Part shown: piece by piece, positions 23,572 to 32,078 of the stretch
How positions within the stretch are numbered: position 1 is the first letter of the stretch
Layout of the letters: each line of letters begins with the position of its first letter
Assembly (NCBI GenBank): GCA_902783625.1
Contig: CACZRN010000004.1
Coordinates: forward strand, 1 to 33,136
Length of the DNA stretch: 33,136 nucleotides
Source of the DNA: an uncultured Prevotellaceae bacterium
GTDB lineage: Bacteria > Bacteroidota > Bacteroidia > Bacteroidales > Bacteroidaceae
Reading direction: 5' to 3'
Notes under the pieces: model-generated
Databases searched by the model: none
What the model saw: the letters and a program-made list of their open reading frames with translations, nothing else
Told to the model about the DNA's origin: nothing
Made by a program: the position numbers and the translations under genes

Positions 23572-25989
23572 TCATATTTTTTTTATTCTATATGTTCTGA
23601 TTCCATAGCGGGGCATTTGCACCCTTATTTTTTCGTCGACGATAGGTATGCTGCGCAACACATTGCCATTTAAGTCAACCTCGCAAATCTCCTTTGCCGC
23701 AGTGCGCAAGGGGATGTCGTGTGGCTCAGCATTGCCGTCGGCATTGAACAGACGCAAAAGTATATCATTACCTTCAACGATGCAAGCACTGAGTACATAC
23801 CCAGTCCCATCAAGGGTGAACAGCGTCAGACTGCCGCCATTAGCGCCATCAACTACTTCAAGTGGATGATTCCAGCGCTCGTTGATATGACTTATGCCTG
23901 CCTTGTCCCACTTACCACGATGCGGCACGAGTGCATAACGCAGACGAGTCGCTTCGGTTATGGTATGGTTGCGTCCCCACAGTCCAGGACCGGAATACTG
24001 CACCGTAAGAGCCAGAGGATAGTCTTTTGAGAATGAATACGAGGTCGTATGGTCGGTGAACAATGCCATGCCTGTCTGGTCGTCGGAGATGTCTATCCAC
24101 GAATGTATTATATTGTGGCGTATATCGGTCCACGTATCAAAGAAAGTACTGTCGGCGTGGCTCTCACACACATCGAATGGCGCATTCTTCCACAGCCTTG
24201 GTTGATGGATAGATGCAGGAAGCATCAGGTTGAGCGCATACTTCGTATTGTAGAATGCCACCGTCTTGTCGTCTTTACTCCTTTTAAAGTGATTACCTAT
24301 CTGAAGATTACGATCCCAATCAATCGTCAGTTCCACATCGATGATCGGCTCATCGGCTTTCAGTGTATAAATCTGCTCAAAATGATTTCCAGCAATCTTA
24401 CCCGTTATGCTAAAGCGTTGCACGTAAGCATTGTCGGTCATCACTGTCAACTGCGCCTCACTCTCCACTGATGAGCAGAAACGGGCATAACGCTCAAAGT
24501 AGCCACGCAACTCACCAAAGGCAAACGAACTCTTCTGGTCTACCATCTCGCGTCGCTGCTGCTTGTCGTAGAGCGATGTGAGAATGCCTCCACGCTTAAG
24601 ATCGAACACCAAGCGATAGCAATTGTTTTCGATGGTGGCGATATTCTTCTTCATCTTCACATGAGGCTTAGCCGACGGTTGATTGATGGCGTTGACATCC
24701 ACCGTAGTGTAGCCGAAGCCATCGACACTGACGGGGATATAGCATATGCTTCCATCGGTTGTCTTAATACCCACCACCTCGCGCCGCGAATTGCCGGTAG
24801 TGTTCACAACCATTGCTTTTGTGACATCAGCAACACTACGGACAGCTACTGATGCATCGACCACGCTATCAGCCCTCTTACAGGTGGCAGCAGTCCAAAG
24901 GGCGATATTGTCGGCCCATGTACCGCGACGGTTAAGTCTGTTGTAGGGAACTATCCACGAGTCGTGATGCTGTGCCAGCATAAGGGTGCGCCATGCCTCG
25001 TCGATACTACTCTGATCGGGTCGCCATCCTTTGACAACAAAAGCCATGACAGCCATTCGTTCAGCATCAAGAAGTCGGTTTTCCGCGTTTCTCACTTGTC
25101 GTCCTATGCGCTGCATCACCTGTGAGCCCCACACCAATGCCGCCCGTACACCTTCTTGAGTCATATGGTAGTCGGTGGCAACAGAGTGGTCGGCAATATT
25201 ATCGATATAGTCTGTCCATAGCACATATTTCGATTGGCGTCTCTTGCCCAGCCATGGTCCGTTGCGCCAGCCTGCATCCTGATAGCACATCCCCACTGGG
25301 TGCTTTATGCCAGCCTGTCTGCAGGCCGACAAATACTCGCGAGAGTTGCCCCATGCCGTTGTCTGCCACACCGAATTCGATTGCAATGCCTCGCATTCAT
25401 ATCTCGGTACGGTAAGCATCTGAGTGCCGTCGGGGCCAATCCAATTGACCAATTCACCGCCGAAAGGTTCACTGTAGCCACCCCAACAGGTGTTGGGACA
25501 TTTCAGCACAGCATAACGAAAACCGAGCTGCGAGAGTATCTGAGGCAGACATGTGGTGAAGCATGGCTCCTCGACAGAATATGTGGTAAATACTGCTTGT
25601 GGGAAATGGGCATGTAACTTACGCATGCCATACTGGAACTGACGGATTATACTCTCTCCTGCAATAGGATAAAGGTACGACTGAGCATAGCTCGGATTTG
25701 TGTATTCAACACGTGTGCCGTCGTTTACCAGGTCGCGGAATAACTTGTACGCCTCAGGGGTTCTCACAGCTACAGTGTCCCATGTCTCAGGCTCTATTTC
25801 GAGTCCGATGCACCACTCAGGATTTGATTGCAGCTGATCGACCATAAACTGCGTGTACCATGGCACAGGATAATGTCCGTAAATACCTCCGTGGAACCCG
25901 TCAACAAAATAAGACTCTTGTGCCGAGGCAGACGCAGAGATAGCCAACAAACACACAATAGCACACTGTTTTAATAATAATCTAATCAT
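23572..25989 (-). CDS. GH38-like alpha-mannosidase
   Basis: 805 residues from ATG 25989. The open frame reaches 26115 inside the HTCS gene, but only this start gives a signal peptide (M-I-R-L-L-L-K-Q-C-A to S-A-S-A-Q) and it has a good ribosome site. Family resemblance: I-G-L-E-I-E-P-E-T-W (61-70), A-G-E-S-I-I-R-Q (110-117), C-L-P-Q-I-L-S-Q-L-G-F near 148, and A-Q-H341-H-D-S matching the GH38 H-H-D metal/active-site block, then a long C-terminal beta region. Oddities: the usual N-terminal H-x-D-P-x-W metal motif reads D-G-F-H-G-G-I-Y-G-H-Y-P, and the place of the Asp nucleophile (W-x-x-D-x-F-G) reads S-V-E140-E141-P-C-F. It is therefore a divergent branch whose linkage and even metal use are uncertain. 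It begins 37 bp after the HTCS gene and overlaps GH92-2. Confidence 0.75.
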   Translation of the reverse strand: MIRLLLKQCAIVCLLAISASASAQESYFVDGFHGGIYGHYPVPWYTQFMVDQLQSNPEWCIGLEIEPETWDTVAVRTPEAYKLFRDLVNDGTRVEYTNPSYAQSYLYPIAGESIIRQFQYGMRKLHAHFPQAVFTTYSVEEPCFTTCLPQILSQLGFRYAVLKCPNTCWGGYSEPFGGELVNWIGPDGTQMLTVPRYECEALQSNSVWQTTAWGNSREYLSACRQAGIKHPVGMCYQDAGWRNGPWLGKRRQSKYVLWTDYIDNIADHSVATDYHMTQEGVRAALVWGSQVMQRIGRQVRNAENRLLDAERMAVMAFVVKGWRPDQSSIDEAWRTLMLAQHHDSWIVPYNRLNRRGTWADNIALWTAATCKRADSVVDASVAVRSVADVTKAMVVNTTGNSRREVVGIKTTDGSICYIPVSVDGFGYTTVDVNAINQPSAKPHVKMKKNIATIENNCYRLVFDLKRGGILTSLYDKQQRREMVDQKSSFAFGELRGYFERYARFCSSVESEAQLTVMTDNAYVQRFSITGKIAGNHFEQIYTLKADEPIIDVELTIDWDRNLQIGNHFKRSKDDKTVAFYNTKYALNLMLPASIHQPRLWKNAPFDVCESHADSTFFDTWTDIRHNIIHSWIDISDDQTGMALFTDHTTSYSFSKDYPLALTVQYSGPGLWGRNHTITEATRLRYALVPHRGKWDKAGISHINERWNHPLEVVDGANGGSLTLFTLDGTGYVLSACIVEGNDILLRLFNADGNAEPHDIPLRTAAKEICEVDLNGNVLRSIPIVDEKIRVQMPRYGIRTYRIKKI

Positions 25990-25990
25990 A

Positions 25991-25997
25991 TCACCTT
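25991..25997 (-). promoter_or_regulatory. Shine-Dalgarno-like site of the GH38-like gene
   Basis: The minus strand reads AAGGTGA with GG four bases before ATG 25989. This supports the chosen start and is notable because most genes in this window have no such site, as usual in Bacteroidetes. Confidence 0.5.
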
Positions 25998-26026
25998 TTT
26001 TTCGTTTATCTGTGTTGGTATAAATA

Positions 26027-29000
26027 TCAGTTTTCCTGACCAATGAAATCCTTTGGCAGCAGTCCGAATTGTCGCTGGAAACACTGTGTGAAATATGAGG
26101 GCGAGCTAAACCCAACGAGATAACTTACCTCGTTGATGCGGTTGTTGCCAGCCTTCATTAATTGAGCGGCACGCTTGAGACGTTCCACCTTGATATAGTT
26201 GCTGGGAGTAAGATTGAACATACCCTTTATCTTGCGGTTGAGGTTTGTGCGGCTCATACCCATCTCCTCCGACAAACGACTGATATCGAACTCGCTGTCG
26301 GCAAGATTGTCACTCACTACCTTCTGCAGATTGCTCACGAATTGCTCGTCGGCTTTACTTACTGCCGATGCATCGAGCTGTGCAAAAGGCGAGGCGGCAT
26401 ATAGGCGGCGCATATTGTCGCGAGTGCGCAGATGATTCTGGATGACACCAAGCAGGTATTGTATGGAGAAGGGTTTCTCAATATATGAGTCGGCACCGCT
26501 CTCCATGCCTTTCACCTTTGCGGAGTCGAGAGTAAGGGCGGTAAGGAGTATAAAGGGGATGTGACTATAGTTGACATCGTTTTTCACTCGCTCACACAAT
26601 TCGAATCCGCCCATAGGCTCCATCATTGCATCGGATACGATGATGTCAACATCGTTGTCGGCTAACACACTGAGTGCTTCTTCGCCATCGGAAGCTGTGA
26701 GGACATGATAACTGGCCCCGAGCACACGACGCTGATAGCGTAGCATGGTCTGATTATCCTCGACAATAAGTACCACCGGCAACTCAGAAGGATTGTCAAC
26801 AGTGTCAGTGTTGTCATCATCGACGGCAAGAGCGTCGTCAACAGGCAATATGAGCGACGCACTCTGACGAAGAGGCAATGTAAGCATAAACTCGTTGACA
26901 TCGGTTCGCGGCGACATGGTAAGCTCACCGCCATGAAGTTCGGCAAGCGTATGGGCCAGAGCCAGACCGATACCTGTTCCCGACGATGAGGTGTCGCCAC
27001 GGAAGAAGGGTACAAACAACTTTTCGCGTATCTCAGTAGGCACAACAGGGCCGTCATTCTCACAAGTGACCATGAAGTTGTCGTCGTCGCCAGTAAGTTT
27101 CACCACAACAGTCTTCTCGCAGTATTTGACGGCGTTGTTTATCAGGTTACTCATTATCTTTGTGAGTGCCTCCTTATCGACATAAGCGTTTATGTCTTCC
27201 GTCGGTGGCTGGTATGTACCGCTGATATTCTTGCTTCGCATGAGTGGCTGGAAGCGAACAAACGTGCGCTCTATCAATTTCGAGATGTTACTCAACTCGA
27301 AATTCAGCCGCAGGCCATCACGCTCAGCGCGGCGGAAGTCGAGCAACTGATTGGTAAGATCAAGCAGTCGCGACACATTCTGGTCCATAATAGTGAGGTC
27401 CTCCTCTTCTTCGTCGCCGTGATGTCGCTGAAGTATCAACTCGAGCGGACCTTTTATCAGCGAGAGTGGAGTACGTATTTCGTGAGCGACATTAGTGAAA
27501 AAGTTTATCTTGCTCTGATAGAGTTCCTGCTCTTTCTCGTGCTCAAACTTAGACATGGCAATCTTACGCTGCAAACGGCTACGATACTCCATATATCTAT
27601 AAGCGGCGTATGCGGCAAGGCATGCAAGCAGCAGATAAAGCACCTGCATCCACCAAGCGAGATAGAATGGCTTGCGGATGGTGATGCCAAGCTCGTAAGC
27701 CGACTTCGACATATTGTCGTCAGCGGAATTAGTGCGCACACGCAGGGTGTAGTGCCCCGATGGCAGATTGGTGTATTTGATGTAGTTGTTGTCGTAGAGG
27801 TCTTGCCACTCGTCGTCGAAACCTTCGAGCATATACTCCACATGAGGCGATGACGACTCGTTGAAGCTGATGGTGCTGATTTTTATGGCAAATGTGTTCT
27901 GCTCATGCGACAGGCTTATCTTGTCGGTTGAGAGAATGCTCTTTCTGAGCGGGGAATCGGATGTGTGGTTGTCAACCACCACATTATTTATTATTAACTC
28001 GGTGGCAATTATCTTCGAATTGTTTCTGAAGAGTGAGTGATTGCCTGGTCGGAAAGCCACAAGTCCACGCTGCGTGCCCATATACATAAGTCCGTCGGAG
28101 CTATAGAGCGACGAACTATAGTTGAAGTTGTTGTCGAGCAGTCCGTTGTTTGTGGTATATACCCGGCAGTCACCAGTCTTAGGATTATAACATAGCAGCC
28201 CGTCGTTTGTCGACATCCAAAGCAATCGTTGCGTGTCCTCAACAATCCTGAATACCACCTTACGGGGATTACTGCGAGGTACATCCACCACTTCGAAAGA
28301 ATCGCCATTGGTGTTGTACTTTGCCACGCCACCACCTTCGGTAGATATCCAGATGCTACCGTCGCTTGTCTCGCTAATGCTAATAATGTTATCCGACGGC
28401 ACATGGTGCATCTCGTTCTTTGCGGAATACACCACCCACTTATCGCTCTCGGTCTTCCGACGGTAGAGTCCCATGCCATAAACCGCCACCCACATCTGTC
28501 CACGGCGGTCTTCAAGGATATCATATACAATGTTTCGTGGTAATTTTTCGACCACACGGAAACCGTCAACCGACGGTTCATAGCGGTATAGTCCGCTCAA
28601 TGTGCCAACATAAATTTTGCCTCCCGACAGCTTCTTAACTGTGAAGATGTTGTTGTCGTAGAGTTTGTTGGGACCCACACCGCCTTCATACGTCTTCAGC
28701 AGCCGCTCATTCCTCACGTCGATAAGCTTCAGTCCGGTAGAGAATGAGCCCACCCACAGCGTGTCGCCCGAGAGGCACAAGCCATGAATGTTATGATAAT
28801 TGCGGCTCGACTCCACAAAATCGAACACATCTTTCGTTGGATTATAACGATTCAAACCGCCATCCTCGGTACCTACCCATATCATGCCGTATTTGTCTTC
28901 CACAATATCTCGCACGCGCCGACCATGTATAGAGCCTGGAATATCCACGCGTGGAAAGAAACGATCGAATACGAATGTGTTGCGCACAGCATAGTTGACA

Positions 29001-29980
29001 CCACCGAAATAGGTGCCTATCCACATTCCTCCATTCTTGTCGCAGAACACCGTCTGCGTGGGATTATCGGATATCGAATAAGGGTTGGTAGGCTCATAGC
29101 CATAGTGGTCGGTTTCCTTCGACAACATGTTATACACATACACGCCATTCTCTGTGGCAATCCATATCTCGTTCTGACTATACAGCAAGTGATGCACATG
29201 GTGGTCCTTACTCTCCCCGCCTTCGAGCAACGGTTTTACAACACCAGTACCCAGATTGAGGGTGAGCACCCCATAGAGCTCCGTACCAACATACAGTTCG
29301 TCTTTCTCCACCACCACAATACCGCTCACCTTCAGTGTGGCAAATGTCTCTTTGCCATTGCCGTCACGATAAGGCTTCAACGTCTTCATCGAGTCGTCGC
29401 TGTAAAAGAGTCCTCCGAAGAACCCGAGCCATATACGTCCGCTAGGTGCAAAGGCTATCGAGGTAAGAATAGGAAATCCTTGTAACGGGAAATGCTCAAA
29501 TCGACGGCTAGCAGTGTCGTATCTGAACACGCCCTGCGACTCTGTGGCAAAATAAACCATCGAGCCGGTACCCGATATCATCTTAACGTTCGAGGCAATC
29601 TGCTCGCCATCGTCGCTGGCGGCGGTGAAGCGCTCAAAAGCGTCGTCATCGGGCGAATACACATAGACACCGTTCTCCGTGCCTACCCACAGGCTTTTGC
29701 CGTCGCCCGTGTAGAGAGCGTTTATATAGTCGCTACCCAGACTATAGTCGTCGCTGCCCGAACGGTACACCTTGAACGTGCGGCCGTCGAAACGGTTGAG
29801 ACCATACTTCGTGCCGATCCATATAAACCCCATGTAATCCTGGGCAATGGCATTCACCGTGTTGTCCGACATACCGCCAGTGCGGTCGTAGTGCCAGAAG
29901 CGGTACTCTGCTCTCATCTCCCCCCACCCCGGCAACAGCGCCAGAAGCAACAGGCATCGTAGAATATGTTTAGCGTGCAT
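26027..29980 (-). CDS. Hybrid two-component system sensor/regulator (HTCS)
   Basis: 1317 residues from ATG 29980; the adjacent GTG at 29983 adds one residue. The signal peptide is followed by a periplasmic double beta-propeller of repeated I-W-I-G-T and M-W-V-G-T units, a Y_Y_Y domain (about 690-760) and one membrane span (about 770-795). The kinase has H833 in V-A-H-E-I-R-T-P-L, the N box N-N-A-V-K-Y (about 947) and the G box G-T-G-I-G-L-A-L (about 1000). A receiver domain has V-E-D-N and phospho-acceptor D1117 in V-S-D-A-M-M, followed by an AraC-type DNA-binding domain to the end. All catalytic residues are intact. HTCS proteins sense a PUL-derived oligosaccharide in the periplasm and activate the PUL. 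Here it heads the operon HTCS-GH38-GH92-GH2, so it may control its own level together with the enzymes. Confidence 0.96.
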   Translation of the reverse strand: MHAKHILRCLLLLALLPGWGEMRAEYRFWHYDRTGGMSDNTVNAIAQDYMGFIWIGTKYGLNRFDGRTFKVYRSGSDDYSLGSDYINALYTGDGKSLWVGTENGVYVYSPDDDAFERFTAASDDGEQIASNVKMISGTGSMVYFATESQGVFRYDTASRRFEHFPLQGFPILTSIAFAPSGRIWLGFFGGLFYSDDSMKTLKPYRDGNGKETFATLKVSGIVVVEKDELYVGTELYGVLTLNLGTGVVKPLLEGGESKDHHVHHLLYSQNEIWIATENGVYVYNMLSKETDHYGYEPTNPYSISDNPTQTVFCDKNGGMWIGTYFGGVNYAVRNTFVFDRFFPRVDIPGSIHGRRVRDIVEDKYGMIWVGTEDGGLNRYNPTKDVFDFVESSRNYHNIHGLCLSGDTLWVGSFSTGLKLIDVRNERLLKTYEGGVGPNKLYDNNIFTVKKLSGGKIYVGTLSGLYRYEPSVDGFRVVEKLPRNIVYDILEDRRGQMWVAVYGMGLYRRKTESDKWVVYSAKNEMHHVPSDNIISISETSDGSIWISTEGGGVAKYNTNGDSFEVVDVPRSNPRKVVFRIVEDTQRLLWMSTNDGLLCYNPKTGDCRVYTTNNGLLDNNFNYSSSLYSSDGLMYMGTQRGLVAFRPGNHSLFRNNSKIIATELIINNVVVDNHTSDSPLRKSILSTDKISLSHEQNTFAIKISTISFNESSSPHVEYMLEGFDDEWQDLYDNNYIKYTNLPSGHYTLRVRTNSADDNMSKSAYELGITIRKPFYLAWWMQVLYLLLACLAAYAAYRYMEYRSRLQRKIAMSKFEHEKEQELYQSKINFFTNVAHEIRTPLSLIKGPLELILQRHHGDEEEEDLTIMDQNVSRLLDLTNQLLDFRRAERDGLRLNFELSNISKLIERTFVRFQPLMRSKNISGTYQPPTEDINAYVDKEALTKIMSNLINNAVKYCEKTVVVKLTGDDDNFMVTCENDGPVVPTEIREKLFVPFFRGDTSSSGTGIGLALAHTLAELHGGELTMSPRTDVNEFMLTLPLRQSASLILPVDDALAVDDDNTDTVDNPSELPVVLIVEDNQTMLRYQRRVLGASYHVLTASDGEEALSVLADNDVDIIVSDAMMEPMGGFELCERVKNDVNYSHIPFILLTALTLDSAKVKGMESGADSYIEKPFSIQYLLGVIQNHLRTRDNMRRLYAASPFAQLDASAVSKADEQFVSNLQKVVSDNLADSEFDISRLSEEMGMSRTNLNRKIKGMFNLTPSNYIKVERLKRAAQLMKAGNNRINEVSYLVGFSSPSYFTQCFQRQFGLLPKDFIGQEN

Positions 29981-30080
29981 CACCTGTACGTCGTTTTATC
30001 GTTATTGTAGTTAAACGGTCTTTAGTATTCCAATTAAAATAATGACGAACAAACAATATAATTCCATTATATCGTTTCCG

Positions 30081-30112
30081 CAAAATTAAGCTTTTAACTT
30101 CACACCTGCAAA
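30081..30112 (-). promoter_or_regulatory. HTCS operon promoter
   Basis: On the minus strand, TTTG (30112-30109), a 20-base spacer and TAATTTTG (30088-30081) match the Bacteroidetes housekeeping promoter at both boxes with correct spacing. Transcription would begin near 30074, giving a leader of about 95 bases before ATG 29980. This is the best promoter match found in the window, fitting constitutive expression of the sensor. Confidence 0.65.
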
Positions 30113-30224
30113 AATAAAAGCAATAATCTATTGATTATTATTACATATTCTCCACCGTTTTGCATGTTATCCGATTAAGGTCTTTTCCCCCTTAGCTTTC
30201 CCGTTTTCGTTATCGTTATTACGT

Positions 30225-30256
30225 TAATATGTTAATCCGATAATATGTTAATCCGT
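30225..30256. repeat. 16-bp perfect tandem duplication
   Basis: TAATATGTTAATCCG plus one variable base occurs at 30225-30240 and again directly at 30241-30256. It lies about 110 bp upstream of the HTCS -33 box. A partial relative, GTTATCCGATTAAGG, lies at 30167-30181. Confidence 0.8.
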
Positions 30257-30418
30257 TCCCGTTTTTCTGTATGAGTTTTCTACAAAAATAGGAAAAAACG
30301 TCCACAGAGACTGCTCTAATTTTATCAGAAATTAACACAGCCTGCGTCAAAAATGAAGTATTATTTCCACTTTTCAACCAATATCCACTCAAAAAGCACA
30401 CATTTACCACTAACAAAG

Positions 30419-30506
30419 CATTGAGTTAATGGCATTAAAGAGGCCCTTTAACGGCATTAACCCATTGAGTTAACAGCATTAAAGAGCCTCTTTATTGGCA
30501 ACAGAA
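30419..30506. repeat. 44-bp tandem repeat, copy C of the CTTTAATG repeat family
   Basis: Two 44-bp units start with CATTGAGTTAA at 30419 and 30463. Each contains GCATTAAAGAG followed by CCCTTTAACGGCATTAA (unit 1) or CTCTTTATTGGCAAC (unit 2), and each is internally self-complementary around the GGCC/GCCTC centre. The CCCTTTAA-GNCATTA word matches the interior of copies A and B, in the same orientation. The GCTAGC end palindromes are absent. Confidence 0.75.
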
Positions 30507-30605
30507 GAATAAGAAAACGCCACCGACGAGTGTAATCACCTGTAGCACAATATGTTATCGAAAAGTGCTCAAAACTCGGATATTTTCAACCGATTTGTTT
30601 CTTGT

Positions 30606-31268
30606 TTATTTCGCGGGCACTCTCAGGGGCGTTTTTCGGCTTGAGTTTTCAACTTTTTGGCGACACTCCGCTTCAAGCAACGGCTTTATCTCGCGCTCGA
30701 AGATACGCCGCTCGACAATCCTGTAGTGGGGACTATATGCCTCGCGATAGTCGGGGGAGTGGCTGATGGCGTATTTGCCTTCGAGGAGCAGACTGTCGAT
30801 AAATTGACGATCAGCATCGAACTGAGGCAGACGGAGATTCATCTTCTCAATGCGAGCAATAATCTTCTGCCACTCTTTTCTCCATTTGCTCACCTTCTTC
30901 TTGCTCACTCCAGCGGCGCTTCTCACGAACGCATCAAGCAGCAAACCCTCGGGAACGAGGCCTTCCTTGACTGCTCGAAGGCTCACCCTGACATGTCTTC
31001 CCTTGACACCGCAATATTCATAAAGCCAAGGCATTAGCGCGTCGCGTTCAACCAAAGCTAACTCCTTCTGGAGATAATCCTTTGCACTTGACGTGTCAGC
31101 CACAAGATGCTCGGCTCCCATGTAATCCTGAAAGCACGACTTGTAGATGTCGAGCAGTCGCAAACGGGGATAAGTCGCCACCTGTTGAGCAACGAATCGG
31201 GATATCTTCTGCGCATCGGACGACACGCCGAAGAGTATTGCCACAAATACGAAAAGTGCACGTTTCAC
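30606..31268 (-). CDS. Exported protein of unknown function, GTG start
   Basis: 220 residues. The only credible start is GTG 31268, 16 bases after the stop of the upstream lipoprotein gene: no in-frame ATG occurs before the next upstream stop. The signal peptide is M-K-R-A-L-F-V-F-V-A-I-L-F to S-S-D-A-Q. The mature protein is mostly helical and basic, with Y-K-S-C-F-Q-D-Y-M-G-A-E-H-L, V-R-V-S-L-R-A-V-K-E-G-L-V-P, S-K-W-R-K-E-W-Q-K-I and Y-S-P-H-Y-R-I-V-E-R-R-I-F. It looks like a conserved Bacteroidales hypothetical protein, but I cannot name a family or activity. The conserved-looking His and Asp residues near G-A-E-H and S-H-S-P might be functional. It forms a two-gene unit with the lipoprotein gene and may be unrelated to the PUL. 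Confidence 0.75.
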   Translation of the reverse strand: MKRALFVFVAILFGVSSDAQKISRFVAQQVATYPRLRLLDIYKSCFQDYMGAEHLVADTSSAKDYLQKELALVERDALMPWLYEYCGVKGRHVRVSLRAVKEGLVPEGLLLDAFVRSAAGVSKKKVSKWRKEWQKIIARIEKMNLRLPQFDADRQFIDSLLLEGKYAISHSPDYREAYSPHYRIVERRIFEREIKPLLEAECRQKVENSSRKTPLRVPAK

Positions 31269-31284
31269 GTCTCTGCCAGCATTG

Positions 31285-31881
31285 CTATTCGACAGGAATT
31301 TCTACTGCAGGCCAGCCATAGTCTTGATACGCCCTCACTGGCAGATCGTGGCTCTTAACATAGTCTGCAATAATGGCTTTCCTCATTTCCTCTCGCACGC
31401 TCTCATCGCTATTGATTGAACTGAACTCTTCAAACTTATCGCCAAATATTTGACGTGCGGTAGGATCGAATGAAGCCCCGTCACCCACGGCATCGAAGCT
31501 CGTCACACGATAGCCGTCGGATGTCTTCGCCACATGCATCAGTCCCGGATGCGAACCGCCAGAGACGGTCTTAAGCGTGTCGCCGGCAATGGTGTAGTTG
31601 TCAACCCAGAATGTGCCCCAGACCTTTATGTCGGTAGAATCGGAGGCGTCGGCGTCAACCAGCATCGTGAAGGGTATGCAAACATCGCCCTGCGAGTATT
31701 GCGAGGCAATGGAATCGATGAGATAGCGGTCGATAGCAGCCATATACGTGTCGGGCTGGGCAGGTGCCTCAGCAGCACCGGCATTGTCCACTTCTGTCTT
31801 CTTGCACCCTGCGATGCAAAGGCCACAAAGCAAAAAGGCTGTGGCAATGAATGGTAAATGCGTGGTTTTCTTCATATTCAT
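31285..31881 (-). CDS. Lipoprotein of unknown function
   Basis: 198 residues from ATG 31881; an ATG at 31875 is equally possible. The lipoprotein signal is M-K-K-T-T-H-L to L-C-I-A-G-C, then K-K-T-E. The mature part has an Ala/Pro-rich linker (A-G-A-A-E-A-P-A-Q-P) and a compact alpha/beta domain: M-A-A-I-D-R-Y-L-I, V-W-G-T-F-W-V-D-N-Y, G-G-S-H-P-G-L-M-H-V and G-Y-R-V-T-S-F-D-A-V-G-D-G. The strand pattern is reminiscent of NTF2-like small domains, but that is a guess. The basic residues after Cys do not look like a surface-export tract, so a periplasm-facing anchor is likelier. It is first in the unit with the 30606-31268 gene and diverges from the GH51 gene. Confidence 0.8.
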   Translation of the reverse strand: MNMKKTTHLPFIATAFLLCGLCIAGCKKTEVDNAGAAEAPAQPDTYMAAIDRYLIDSIASQYSQGDVCIPFTMLVDADASDSTDIKVWGTFWVDNYTIAGDTLKTVSGGSHPGLMHVAKTSDGYRVTSFDAVGDGASFDPTARQIFGDKFEEFSSINSDESVREEMRKAIIADYVKSHDLPVRAYQDYGWPAVEIPVE

Positions 31882-31991
31882 ATTTATAATGATTGATTTT
31901 TTTTAATGGCGAATATCTACTCTCCACAATCTATAACGGCAAAGACATGACTTTCAGTATAACTAACGCGAAGATTTTTCGTGAATAATAC

Positions 31992-32022
31992 TTGCAGATG
32001 TCAAGAATTATTACGAACTTTG
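31992..32022 (+). promoter_or_regulatory. Probable promoter of the GH51 gene
   Basis: TTG at 31992-31994, a 20-base spacer and GAACTTTG at 32015-32022 match the Bacteroidetes promoter except for G instead of T at the first base of the -7 box. It predicts a leader of about 50 bases before ATG 32079. Confidence 0.4.
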
Positions 32023-32078
32023 TAACGATTACTACCAAGTATCTAAACATCAAGCGTATTCAATATTGACACGATACT

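Larger units (their letters stand above)
29981..30605. other. 625-bp gene-free gap upstream of the HTCS gene
   Basis: It contains the HTCS promoter (30081-30112), a 16-bp tandem duplication (30225-30256) and repeat copy C (30419-30506). The remainder is AT-rich with no credible gene: a 65-codon minus-strand frame (30219-30416) overlaps the repeats and has no recognisable features. No T-tailed hairpin was seen after the 30606-31268 gene, although copy C can form hairpins. Confidence 0.65.
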
